A stretch of DNA of 64,000 nucleotides from Pseudomonas maioricensis (GTDB lineage Bacteria > Pseudomonadota > Gammaproteobacteria > Pseudomonadales > Pseudomonadaceae): contig NZ_LOHG01000008.1 in NCBI RefSeq assembly GCF_022790535.1, positions 173,697-237,696 of the forward strand, given 5' to 3'. The notes under the pieces are model-generated. The model saw only the letters and a list, made by a program, of their open reading frames with translations, made no database searches and had not been told where the DNA came from. Position numbers and translations under genes: made by a program. Of the stretch, positions 41,405-49,771 are shown piece after piece (the first letter of the stretch is position 1; each line of letters starts with the position of its first letter).

Positions 41405-43065
41405 GTTGTTGGGAGATTCTGGGGCTATCGGAAGATTCGGATTCGCGCAGTATCAAGCGTCAGTACGCGGCATTGCTCAAGAAGCACCGACCCGACGAGG
41501 ACCCGGCAGGTTTCCAGCGCCTGCGCGAAGCTTACGAGCAGGCAATCAACTGGAGTCGTGACGAGGAGCCGTCGGTTTTCGACGAGCCAACGAAGTTACC
41601 TCCAGAAGTCGCGGTCCCGCTGACGGGGCCGAGCATGGCTGAAAAACTGGCGATGCAGTTGCTCAAGGACGTAGAGCCTATCGGGCTGGCCAGTCGTTTT
41701 GAACAGGCCAAAAACAGCTACTGCGCTGTAGAGTTTGAACAGCAGCTGCTGCACCTGTCCCTGTCGGACTCCCCGCGCGCCATTGCGCTGGCTGAGTGGG
41801 GCATTCAGAACTTTCACTGGTTAAGCCCCTGGCTTCGGGATGACGGCGTGGCCCTCCCGCAGCAGCAGCTCAAGCAATTGCTGTCGCGGATGTACCAACA
41901 CCATGAGGAAAAACTGCGACGACTCCTTGAGGCGCGTGACGTTGGTGCTTTCTCTCAGGCGTTTGTAAAACTCGGCAAAAGTGAATGGCTCGGGCCGATC
42001 GAGCGCCAGGGCTGGCTCAATGCATTCGTCGCGCAGTTGCTGACCGAGAGTGAGTTCTGGTCCCAGGAGTTGTTCGAGACTGTCTGTGCTCAGCAAGGCT
42101 GGAAAGTACCCGGCACTTATGGCCGTTGCCCTGAACCGGAATGGTCCCGTTTGCAGGCGCGCAGCCATGCTCATATTTTCGCGGTTGAGCGACGCCGACT
42201 CGCAGGTCTCGATCAACCCACCCCGCAATGCCGCGCTGCGCAGATGATGTTTGGCAACCTGACGCTGGAGCAACGCCAGATCATGGCCCATCGTTTCAGT
42301 GAAGATGACTGGAACGCCTGCCGAGAGCTGAGTGAGAAAATCATCAACCTTCATCCGCTGTTGCGTTCTGAAATGCCTGGCGGCGAGCCTTGGTTCTGGC
42401 GCAACTGGGAAGGCGTCAGTAAACCCTTGCCCATGTATCTACCGTTGCTGGGTATGGGCGCCGGTTGGGTCATTCATGATCAACAGGTGCGAATGATTGC
42501 ACTCTCGCAAAGCGTGGGTTCAGCGATCTTCTGGATGATGGTGATGGCACTTCCGATGCTGCTCATGCTGTGGCTGTTTCGCGGCATTGCCGATCGCAAC
42601 CTGGAGCAGGACGCTTGGCTCACTCGTCTCATTTCTCCCCGCGTGAGCTTGCGTCAGCCAGCACCGTCACTCATTCGCGTGCTATTGCCTTGCTGGGCCA
42701 TGGGGCTATTGATCTGGGCGGCCTTTGGGTTGTACCCCATGATCGGCTACGCGGCAGGGTTACTGGCGCTTGAGCTTTTGCCTCACCTGCCGGGCAAGGG
42801 GTTGATCAAGTCCTGGGGCGATGGGATGCGCCGTCCCGTTGACCTTTCAACGCTGTTAATGAAAGTCATGCTCGCCTCTGCGTTGCTGATAACGCTGGGT
42901 GCCTTGACCTATATCGATAATCAGCGAGTCGGCCGCGATCAGGGCTTGCAACCTTTCGTCATGCGACCGTGCACAGGCTTGAAGGACACAGCGCCCGGGT
43001 GCCGGTTTCCGGCGACCGAAGCCCAATGGTATGGCAAACAAACCAACGGACAGGACGCGCCATGA
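41401..43065 (+). CDS. Membrane-bound J-domain protein, partner of the Hsp70
   Basis: The 554-residue product starts with a J domain: [46 protein letters not shown] read in segments, with HRPD where the usual motif is HPD. A soluble middle part follows, and the C-terminal third has several membrane segments (around WMMVMALPMLLMLWLF, VLLPCWAMGLLIWAAFGL and MLASALLITLGALTYI). It probably recruits the HscC-like Hsp70 to the inner membrane. Both neighbours overlap it by four bases. Confidence 0.82.
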   Translation: MSCWEILGLSEDSDSRSIKRQYAALLKKHRPDEDPAGFQRLREAYEQAINWSRDEEPSVFDEPTKLPPEVAVPLTGPSMAEKLAMQLLKDVEPIGLASRFEQAKNSYCAVEFEQQLLHLSLSDSPRAIALAEWGIQNFHWLSPWLRDDGVALPQQQLKQLLSRMYQHHEEKLRRLLEARDVGAFSQAFVKLGKSEWLGPIERQGWLNAFVAQLLTESEFWSQELFETVCAQQGWKVPGTYGRCPEPEWSRLQARSHAHIFAVERRRLAGLDQPTPQCRAAQMMFGNLTLEQRQIMAHRFSEDDWNACRELSEKIINLHPLLRSEMPGGEPWFWRNWEGVSKPLPMYLPLLGMGAGWVIHDQQVRMIALSQSVGSAIFWMMVMALPMLLMLWLFRGIADRNLEQDAWLTRLISPRVSLRQPAPSLIRVLLPCWAMGLLIWAAFGLYPMIGYAAGLLALELLPHLPGKGLIKSWGDGMRRPVDLSTLLMKVMLASALLITLGALTYIDNQRVGRDQGLQPFVMRPCTGLKDTAPGCRFPATEAQWYGKQTNGQDAP

Positions 43066-44069
43066 ACCGCAATATGCTGGTGGGTATCTGTGTAGCAGGC
43101 GTCATTGCGTTCAGTGCGCTGAAACCTCGCGACGTCACCTTGCGGTCCATGGTCAATAGTTGGCTGGGGCTTGCCGGTTCGGTTGAGCATAGTCAGGCCA
43201 GTGCGTTACGGCCGTTGATCTCATGCCTCAATTTTGTGGATGTAGTCTGGCGCCGCGCTTACGAGGACTATCGGGCGCGGGACCCTGCGGCGGAAAGTCC
43301 CGACAAGGTACTCGCTGAACGCTATCCCGAGCTTTTTTCGGCGGGACAAAGGACGCAGCCTGGCAACTCGGCAAGAGCTACGGGGCGCCCTGATCAGTGT
43401 TTGCTGGCGGCGGATCAAAAGCGTCGATTGGTAGAGAAATTCCCTCATCTGGAAGCGGTTTATCAGCGCTACGTGACTTCATTGCTGAGGGCCGACGAAT
43501 TCACGCGGCGATTTGATTTTTATCCGGTGCTGGGCGCACGTCCGGACAGCGCTGCCGACAAGGCTGCACGTGACGTCGAGTTTGTGCCGATGGCGGAGGC
43601 GTTTCTGCGGGCGTCCAGCGAGTTGCGAGCGCAAGTCGATGATGAGGATCGACGTATTCGTACAGCCCAGTTGAACCTGCTCAGGCAGCGTGACCATTCG
43701 CAAATGGCGTTTTTGCCCGGCCTTATTCAGCAGACCCGTGAAGAAATGGATGCGCTGACCGTTGCTGCTGACGCGCAAAAACTTACCCGGGAGCAACTCG
43801 CCGCAGCCATCGAACGACTGCAAGCGAGTTGGGTTTGGGATGCGACTGATCCGCGCCCCGGGATGGGTAATGCTGACGATGACGCACGACACAACTGGTT
43901 CAGGGTCCAGACGCCCGCTGAAGAATACTTGCAGGCCTTGCGTGAGCTGAGCGATCACTGGCACAACAACGCTGACCCTCAGCGCTTGAGTGATGATTTT
44001 GCGCTGGCTGGCAAGCGCTTCGACCGGTTGATTGACTCGTATAACAGCGCAGTACTTATGAATTACTAG
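43062..44069 (+). CDS. Membrane-anchored protein of the Hsp70/J operon
   Basis: Starting at 43062 in the ATGA overlap, the 335-residue protein has an N-terminal membrane segment (MLVGICVAGVIAFSAL) and a long helical, probably periplasmic part with many Arg, Glu and Gln residues, including a coiled-coil-prone stretch near residues 185-260 (RIRTAQLNLLRQRD). It is the last gene of a tight three-gene unit. Its function is not known; it may be a client or a scaffold for the chaperones. Confidence 0.7.
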   Translation: MNRNMLVGICVAGVIAFSALKPRDVTLRSMVNSWLGLAGSVEHSQASALRPLISCLNFVDVVWRRAYEDYRARDPAAESPDKVLAERYPELFSAGQRTQPGNSARATGRPDQCLLAADQKRRLVEKFPHLEAVYQRYVTSLLRADEFTRRFDFYPVLGARPDSAADKAARDVEFVPMAEAFLRASSELRAQVDDEDRRIRTAQLNLLRQRDHSQMAFLPGLIQQTREEMDALTVAADAQKLTREQLAAAIERLQASWVWDATDPRPGMGNADDDARHNWFRVQTPAEEYLQALRELSDHWHNNADPQRLSDDFALAGKRFDRLIDSYNSAVLMNY

Positions 44070-44248
44070 ACCGGGGCGCATCAGGCATGATGTTGAGGGC
44101 TCCGGCTATACAACCTGCTTGATCTATCATTGCTTACCGGGGCGTTCTACCGCCAAGCTATGCACATTCATCCTGATAATCGTCGTCCGGGATGAATGTC
44201 GCATGCGATGCGGCATCTTTCAGTCAAATCATTTGTGCGGTGTTGCTT

Positions 44249-45421
44249 ATGGATTTCCCGGCGTTGTTGAAGATTCTGGCCAGCCAGGATGGATCGGACC
44301 TTTATCTGTCTACCGGAGCACCACCCTGCGCCAAGTTCAATGGGGTGCTCAAACCGCTGGGCACTGAGTCGCTCAAGCCCGGTCAGGTCGCGCTGGTCGC
44401 CGACGGGCTGATGGATGCCGAGCAGAAGCTGGAATTTCACCGCGAGCTGGAAATGAACCTCGCTGTGTCGATGGCCGGAATCGGGCGCTTCCGGATCAAT
44501 ATCTTCATGCAGCGCAACGAAGTGTCGATTGTGGCGCGCAACATCAAGCTGGATATTCCGCGTTTCGAAGACCTGCACCTGCCTCCCGTGCTACTCGACG
44601 TGATCATGGAAAAACACGGCCTTGTGCTGTTTGTCGGCGCCACCGGTTCCGGTAAATCCACATCACTGGCGGCGCTGATCGACCATCGCAACCGTAATGC
44701 CAGCGGGCACATCATCACCATCGAAGACCCCGTGGAGTTCATTCACCGCCACAAGAAGTCGATCATTAATCAGCGTGAGGTCGGCGTTGATACTCGCAGT
44801 TTCCGCGCTGCGCTGAAGAACACCCTGCGCCAGGCGCCGGACGTGATCCTGATCGGTGAAATCCGCGACCGGGAGACCATGGAACATGCGCTGGCTTTCG
44901 CCGATACCGGCCATCTGTGCCTGTCGACGCTGCACGCGAACAATGCAAACCAGGCGCTGGACCGGATCATCAATTTCTTTCCGGAGGAGCGGCGTCAGCA
45001 ATTGCTCCAGGATCTGGGCAACAACCTCAAGGCATTCGTTTCTCAGCGACTGGTCAAGACCACGGATGGCAAACGCCGGGCCGCCGTAGAGGTCATGATG
45101 GGGACGCCGACCATTCGCGACCTGATTCAGCGCAATGAGCTGACTGAGCTGAAAGGCATCATGGAAAAATCCGCAAATCTGGGCATGCAGACGTTCGACA
45201 GTGCGCTGTTCGACCTTGCCGTTTCGGGCGTGATCAGTGAAGAAGAAGCGCTCAAGTACGCCGATTCCCAGAACAACGTGCGCCTGCGGCTGAAGCTGCA
45301 CGGTGAAGGCGTGACAGCCAACCCGACCGCAGCGCCGAGTGCGCCTGTCGGCACCTCCAGCGTGAATGTGTCGGACTGGGGGCTGGTGGACGAGCGTGAC
45401 GAGGGTGGCGGGCAGAGTTGA
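44249..45421 (+). CDS. PilT/PilU-family type IV pilus ATPase
   Basis: The ATG at 44249 starts MDFPALLKILASQDGSDLYL, the typical beginning of retraction ATPases; the upstream ATG at 44192 adds an unrelated leader. The Walker A loop GATGSGKST, the IEDPVEFIH segment, the Walker B LIGEIRD and the HANNA histidine box are present. The 390-residue length with a C-terminal tail suggests PilU rather than PilT, but the choice is uncertain. It powers pilus retraction at the inner membrane. Confidence 0.85.
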   Translation: MDFPALLKILASQDGSDLYLSTGAPPCAKFNGVLKPLGTESLKPGQVALVADGLMDAEQKLEFHRELEMNLAVSMAGIGRFRINIFMQRNEVSIVARNIKLDIPRFEDLHLPPVLLDVIMEKHGLVLFVGATGSGKSTSLAALIDHRNRNASGHIITIEDPVEFIHRHKKSIINQREVGVDTRSFRAALKNTLRQAPDVILIGEIRDRETMEHALAFADTGHLCLSTLHANNANQALDRIINFFPEERRQQLLQDLGNNLKAFVSQRLVKTTDGKRRAAVEVMMGTPTIRDLIQRNELTELKGIMEKSANLGMQTFDSALFDLAVSGVISEEEALKYADSQNNVRLRLKLHGEGVTANPTAAPSAPVGTSSVNVSDWGLVDERDEGGGQS

Positions 45422-45454
45422 GTCTTTACCCGTACACCGGGAGCATGTAATGGA

Positions 45455-45520
45455 CTGTAGGAGCTGCCGAAGGCTGCGAAGCTTTTACACCGCGATCGCA
45501 GCCTCCGGCAGCTCCTACAG
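45455..45520. repeat. Inverted repeat of REP type, second form, copy 2
   Basis: CTGTAGGAGCTGCCGAAGGC faces GCCTCCGGCAGCTCCTACAG with the same GCTGCGA/TCGCAGC core as 36043-36116. It lies between two convergent genes and could act as a transcription barrier. Confidence 0.78.
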
Positions 45521-45576
45521 GTCCTGTGTTTGCTGCGCGACAGCGCGCTGTAAGCAAACGCAAAATCAATCAGGTA

Positions 45577-46347
45577 CTAACGCGCCAGCCACCCACCATC
45601 CACATTCCACGCTGCGCCACGTACCTGGCTGCCAGCCTCGCTGGACAGGAACAACACCAGCTCACCCAACTGTGACGGGGTCACGAACTCGAGCGATGGC
45701 TGCTTTTCGGCCAGCAAATCGTGTTTGGCCTGATCTGCGTCACCATTGGCGGCTGCGCGGTCATCGATCTGCTGTTGCACCAGTGGCGTCAGCACCCAGC
45801 CGGGGCAAATCGCATTGCAGGTGACGTGAGTCGTGGCGGTTTCCAGCCCGACGACCTTGGTCAGCCCGATGACCCCGTGCTTGGCGGCAACGTAAGCCGC
45901 CTTGCCCGTAGACCCTACAAGGCCGTGTACCGAAGCAATGTTGATGATGCGCCCCCAGTTTTTACGGCGCATGCCCGGCAGGCAAAGGCGCGTGCTGTGG
46001 AATACCGAGGAAAGGTTGATCGCGATGATCGAATCCCAGCGCTCGACAGGGAAGTCCTCTACCGCGTCGACGTGTTGAATGCCCGCGTTATTGACCAGAA
46101 TGTCGACGCCGCCGAATTCACGTTCGGCGTAGTCAATCATTTCGGCGATCTGCTCGGGCTTGCTCACATCGGCGGGGTGATGACCCACCTTGCCACCCAA
46201 TTTCGCGACGTCGGCGATCACTGCTGATGCATCGCCGAAGCCATTGAGGATCAGGTCGGCCCCGGCCTGCGCGAGCGAGAGGGCGATACCCAGCCCGATG
46301 CCGCTGGTGGAACCGGTGACTAATGCGGTCTTGCCTTTAAGACTCAT
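45577..46347 (-). CDS. hbdH: 3-hydroxybutyrate dehydrogenase, SDR family
   Basis: The 256-residue product has the Rossmann TGSTSGIGLGIA motif, NNAGIQHVDAVEDFP, the catalytic Ser and YVAAKHG, and VTCNAICPGWVLTPLV. The QHV...EDFP and VLTPLVQQQI signature is that of D-3-hydroxybutyrate dehydrogenases, which make acetoacetate with NAD. The ATG at 46347 follows the permease stop by ten bases, so both genes form one operon. Confidence 0.9.
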   Translation of the reverse strand: MSLKGKTALVTGSTSGIGLGIALSLAQAGADLILNGFGDASAVIADVAKLGGKVGHHPADVSKPEQIAEMIDYAEREFGGVDILVNNAGIQHVDAVEDFPVERWDSIIAINLSSVFHSTRLCLPGMRRKNWGRIINIASVHGLVGSTGKAAYVAAKHGVIGLTKVVGLETATTHVTCNAICPGWVLTPLVQQQIDDRAAANGDADQAKHDLLAEKQPSLEFVTPSQLGELVLFLSSEAGSQVRGAAWNVDGGWLAR

Positions 46348-46357
46348 ACGTTTTGCC

Positions 46358-47749
46358 TCACACAATGCCTGTGGCGTAGAAGGTGCCGATCACCACGAAC
46401 ACGGCGAGTGTCTTGATGATGGTGATGCCGAAAATGTCCTTGTAAGCCTCGCGATGGGTCAAGCCGGTGACTGCCAGCAAGGTGATCACCGCGCCGTTGT
46501 GCGGCAACGTGTCCATGCCGCCGCTGGCCATCGAGGCTACTCGGTGCAGCACTTCCAGAGGAATGTTGGCTGCATTGGCGGCACTGATGAACGTTTCCGA
46601 CATAGCCGCCAGAGCGATGCTCATCCCTCCGGACGCTGAGCCGGTGATACCGGCCAGCAACGTCACGGTGACCGCTTCGTTGACCAGCGGGTTCGGGATA
46701 TTCTTGAGCCAGTCTGCCAGGACCAGAAAGCCCGGCAACGAGGCGATAACCGCACCAAAGCCATATTCCGAGGCAGTATTCATTGCCGCCAGTAATGCAC
46801 CGCTGACGGCACTTTTGCTGCCTTCCGCCAGGCGGCTGCGAATCGCTTTAAAGCCAAACGCCAGAACCATCAGGATCCCGATCAGCAACGCGGCTTCGAC
46901 GGCCCAGATGGCGGTCAGTTTGGCAATTTCAGTTTGCACCGGTGTGGCCATGCCCGGCAGTGCCAGGGTATGAGTCTTGCCATACCACTGGGGGATCCAC
47001 CAGGTGAATAGCAAGTTCATGACCCCTACCAGCAGCAGCGGTGAAAGCGCAATCCACGGGTTGGGCAGCTTGATGTCTTCTGGCGTGTCCGGCTCGTTGC
47101 GCAATTCGGTGCCATAGCCTTCACCGGCCCGCTGGGCTTTGTTGCGTTGGCGCTGCAGGTAAAGCATGCCGGCGCAGAAGACGAAAATAGTGCCAATCAC
47201 GCCCAGCCAGGGCGCTGCCCACGCCGTTGTATTGAAAAACGTGGTCGGGATGATGTTTTGTATTTGCGGCGTGCCGGGCAGGGCGTCCATGGTGAAAGAA
47301 AACGCACCTAGCGCAATGGTTGCCGGTATCAGACGCTTGGGGATATTGCTCTGGCGGAACATCTCCGCAGCAAACGGATACACCGCAAACACCACCACGA
47401 ACAACGAAACGCCGCCATAGGTGAGCAGGGCGCAGACCAACACGATCACCAACATGGCCTGGCGTGTGCCGAGCACGCCAATCGCGGCAGCGACGATGGC
47501 CCGGGAGAAACCCGACAATTCGATCAGCTTGCCGAACACCGCACCGAGCAGGAACACGGGAAAGTACAACTTGATGAAGCCGACCATCTTGTCCATGAAC
47601 ACGCCGGTGAAGGCCGGTGCGACAGCGGACGGATCAGTCAGCAACACTGCGCCGAGGGCGGCGATGGGGGCGAAGAGGATAACGCTGTAACCACGATAGG
47701 CCGCGAGCATCAACAGCGCGAGGGCTGCCAAGGCGATAATCACACTCAT
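46358..47749 (-). CDS. GntP-family permease, likely for 3-hydroxybutyrate
   Basis: The 463-residue protein consists of many membrane segments (about a dozen) and has GntP family features such as FGKLIELSGFSRAIV, YGGVSLFVVVFAVYPFA and ALPGTPQIQNIIP. Together with the downstream dehydrogenase it should import and oxidise 3-hydroxybutyrate. Upstream lie sigma-54-like promoter sequences and palindromes near an enhancer-binding regulator gene; a comparable three-gene set exists in P. aeruginosa. Confidence 0.88.
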   Translation of the reverse strand: MSVIIALAALALLMLAAYRGYSVILFAPIAALGAVLLTDPSAVAPAFTGVFMDKMVGFIKLYFPVFLLGAVFGKLIELSGFSRAIVAAAIGVLGTRQAMLVIVLVCALLTYGGVSLFVVVFAVYPFAAEMFRQSNIPKRLIPATIALGAFSFTMDALPGTPQIQNIIPTTFFNTTAWAAPWLGVIGTIFVFCAGMLYLQRQRNKAQRAGEGYGTELRNEPDTPEDIKLPNPWIALSPLLLVGVMNLLFTWWIPQWYGKTHTLALPGMATPVQTEIAKLTAIWAVEAALLIGILMVLAFGFKAIRSRLAEGSKSAVSGALLAAMNTASEYGFGAVIASLPGFLVLADWLKNIPNPLVNEAVTVTLLAGITGSASGGMSIALAAMSETFISAANAANIPLEVLHRVASMASGGMDTLPHNGAVITLLAVTGLTHREAYKDIFGITIIKTLAVFVVIGTFYATGIV

Positions 47750-47847
47750 TGAGTGTCTCCTGGCCTGGGAATCCGGCGAACTCAGAGGCCGCCGAAAGCG
47801 CTCTGCATGGATCGCTGAATCCTGTCGGCATATTGTTATTGTTTTCG

Positions 47848-47862
47848 GCAGCGGTCGTGCCG
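47848..47862 (-). promoter_or_regulatory. Candidate sigma-54 promoter B before the permease gene
   Basis: On the minus strand CGGCAC-N5-CTGC has GG and GC elements 12 bases apart, the sigma-54 spacing. It is nearer to the gene than candidate A. At most one of the two needs to be active. Confidence 0.45.
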
Positions 47863-47875
47863 CAGGAATGCTTTA

Positions 47876-47890
47876 GCGGGAATCGTGCCA
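47876..47890 (-). promoter_or_regulatory. Candidate sigma-54 promoter A before the permease gene
   Basis: On the minus strand TGGCAC-N5-CCGC has a perfect -24 element and a -12 element that keeps the GC pair, with correct spacing. A regulator palindrome lies about 70 bases further upstream. Confidence 0.5.
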
Positions 47891-47952
47891 GTTTGATAAC
47901 TGGTTGATCTTCAAGGGAATAATGGTTGTTGGGCTGCGGGCGGTTGATTTTT

Positions 47953-47968
47953 GTCTCTATAAAGAGAC
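47953..47968. promoter_or_regulatory. Palindrome GTCTC-N6-GAGAC, copy 1 (candidate enhancer site)
   Basis: GTCTCTATAAAGAGAC. The same arms with the same 6-base spacing occur at 48277 and 48297. The distance of about 70-90 bases to the sigma-54-like promoters suits an enhancer-binding protein site. Confidence 0.65.
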
Positions 47969-48088
47969 TTTTCCGCTTTCCAGCCTACTGAGTCTCCAGA
48001 CACCACGATGTTGTGCGGGAGACACAGAACGTATGTGGGAGTCGCCCCGGCGTCCCTGACACCATGCTGTCGCGGAGCAAACATTGGA

Positions 48089-48178
48089 CTGTAGCTCACC
48101 GAGGTAACGAGGCCAGCGATGGCGGTGTGCCAGATAAACCGCTATCGCTGGCCCCGTTACCTCGGTGAGCTCCTACAG
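48089..48178. repeat. Long inverted repeat, first REP form, copy 2
   Basis: Arms carry GCTCACCGAGGTAACGAGGC and its near complement, with CTACAG at the right end; it is a diverged copy of the repeat at 35506-35598, with a three-base loss in the left arm. It lies between the first and second enhancer-like palindromes. Confidence 0.8.
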
Positions 48179-48274
48179 GATTTGGGTCAACTCTGAAAAT
48201 CGCATCTCGTTTGATAGGAGCGGTGCTTGCCCGCGATTGAAGCGCCGCGCAGTCCTGGATTCCCGGAATCGAGC

Positions 48275-48313
48275 AGGTCTCCATTAAGAGACCTCAGTCT
48301 CTCTATTGAGACT
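48275..48313. promoter_or_regulatory. Two further GTCTC-N6-GAGAC palindromes, copies 2 and 3
   Basis: GTCTCCATTAAGAGAC at 48277-48292 and GTCTCTCTATTGAGAC at 48297-48312 are centred 20 bases apart, close to two helical turns. Copy 3 overlaps the stop codon of the regulator gene. Both are about 300-350 bases upstream of copy 1. Confidence 0.65.
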
Positions 48314-49718
48314 CGGCAATCCCCAGCGCGGCCATTTTCTTGTACAAGGTCGAGCGGCCAAGCCCCAACTGACTCGCTGCTTCCACGACATTCCCCGCGC
48401 ACTGCACCAGCGCCTGCTCGATCAATTGCCGATCAAAGCGCTGCCGTGCCTGACTGAAAGTCTCACATGGGCCAGGTTGGCAAGCCCCGCCGGGCCGTTG
48501 GTTGACAGGCACCAGGCTGCCAATTGCTGCACGAATCTCTTTAGCGTCGAGGATCAGGTCGTCACTGAGCAGTGCCGCGCGCTCCAGCACATTGCGCAAC
48601 TCACGGATATTGCCTGGCCAGGCGTGCTGCGCCAGTAACGCCTGAGCGCCAGGCTCCAGTTCGTGCTGGCTGCGCAACTCTTCGAGGATCGATTCACTGA
48701 GTGCTGGCAGGTCATCGAGTCGCTCGCGTAATGGCGGCACCTGAATGGGCAACACGCTCAAGCGATAATAAAGGTCTGCGCGAAACTGGCCGCGCTTGAT
48801 GGCGGCTTCAAGATCGGTGGACGTTGCTGCAATCAGCCGGATATCACTTTTGTGTACTTCGTTGGAGCCGACAGGTTCGTACTCTTTCTCTTGCAAGACG
48901 CGCAGTAGCTTGCTCTGCAACGGCAGTGGCATGTCGCCAATCTCATCGAGAAACAAGGTCCCGCCCTGGGCAATCTGCAATTTCCCCGGGCGCCCCTTGC
49001 GATCAGCCCCGGTAAAAGCGCCCGGCGCTGTGCCAAAAAACTCGGCTTCCAGCAACGTCTCGGGAATGGCTGCGCTGTTGATGCTGACAAACGCCTTGTG
49101 CGCACGGGGAGAAGCATTGTGAATGGCATGCGCCAGTAACTCTTTGCCGGTGCCGGTTTCGCCCAGCAGCAGCACCGGTGATTCGGCACTGGCACTGCGT
49201 CGCGCCCGGCGTTTGACTTCCAGGCTGGCGGCGCTGGTGCCGATAAAGTGCGCGAAGCTATATTTCGCCTGGCGGGCACGCAGCAAGGAACGGGTCGAGG
49301 CAAGCTCTTCCTGCATGCTCAGATACCGTTTGAGCAGCGGTGACAGCGACTGCAACTCATCAAATAGCGCGAAGCCAATAGCGCCGATCAACCCGCCTGA
49401 GTCATCGTGGATGGGTAAACGCATGACCACCAGCGGGTCTTTTGCGGTGTCCATCATGTCAAGCAGGATAGGACGCCCGTTGGTTGCGACCTGACGCAGC
49501 AGGCTGCCCGGAATGACCTTTTCACAGGGCTGGCCCAGCGCCAGACTTGAGTCCTGTAGCCCGAAGCGGCGGGCGTAGCGTTCGTTGATCCAGACGATCT
49601 TCGCGTCTTTGTCGACAATCACTGTGCCTTCGCTCGACTGCTCGATAATTTCGAACAACGAACGAATCGCCAATTGGCGAACGCTGCGGTAGTCGTTAAG
49701 GCTATGGCTCTCTTTCAT
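48303..49718 (-). CDS. Sigma-54 enhancer-binding regulator (HbcR-like)
   Basis: The 471-residue protein has an N-terminal PAS domain (about 10-130), a central AAA+ domain with Walker A GETGTGKE, the sigma-54-contacting GAFTGA loop and FLDEIGDMPL, and a C-terminal Fis-type HTH (NVVEAASQLGLGRSTLYKK). It is expected to activate the downstream permease-dehydrogenase operon with RpoN, as its counterpart does in P. aeruginosa. The inducer sensed by the PAS domain is likely 3-hydroxybutyrate or a derivative; this is inference. Confidence 0.9.
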   Translation of the reverse strand: MKESHSLNDYRSVRQLAIRSLFEIIEQSSEGTVIVDKDAKIVWINERYARRFGLQDSSLALGQPCEKVIPGSLLRQVATNGRPILLDMMDTAKDPLVVMRLPIHDDSGGLIGAIGFALFDELQSLSPLLKRYLSMQEELASTRSLLRARQAKYSFAHFIGTSAASLEVKRRARRSASAESPVLLLGETGTGKELLAHAIHNASPRAHKAFVSINSAAIPETLLEAEFFGTAPGAFTGADRKGRPGKLQIAQGGTLFLDEIGDMPLPLQSKLLRVLQEKEYEPVGSNEVHKSDIRLIAATSTDLEAAIKRGQFRADLYYRLSVLPIQVPPLRERLDDLPALSESILEELRSQHELEPGAQALLAQHAWPGNIRELRNVLERAALLSDDLILDAKEIRAAIGSLVPVNQRPGGACQPGPCETFSQARQRFDRQLIEQALVQCAGNVVEAASQLGLGRSTLYKKMAALGIAESQ

Positions 49719-49771
49719 AGGGTGTTCCGTGGTGTGTCACCGGCGTCTGGCCGTACAGAATGCCCGTTTTT

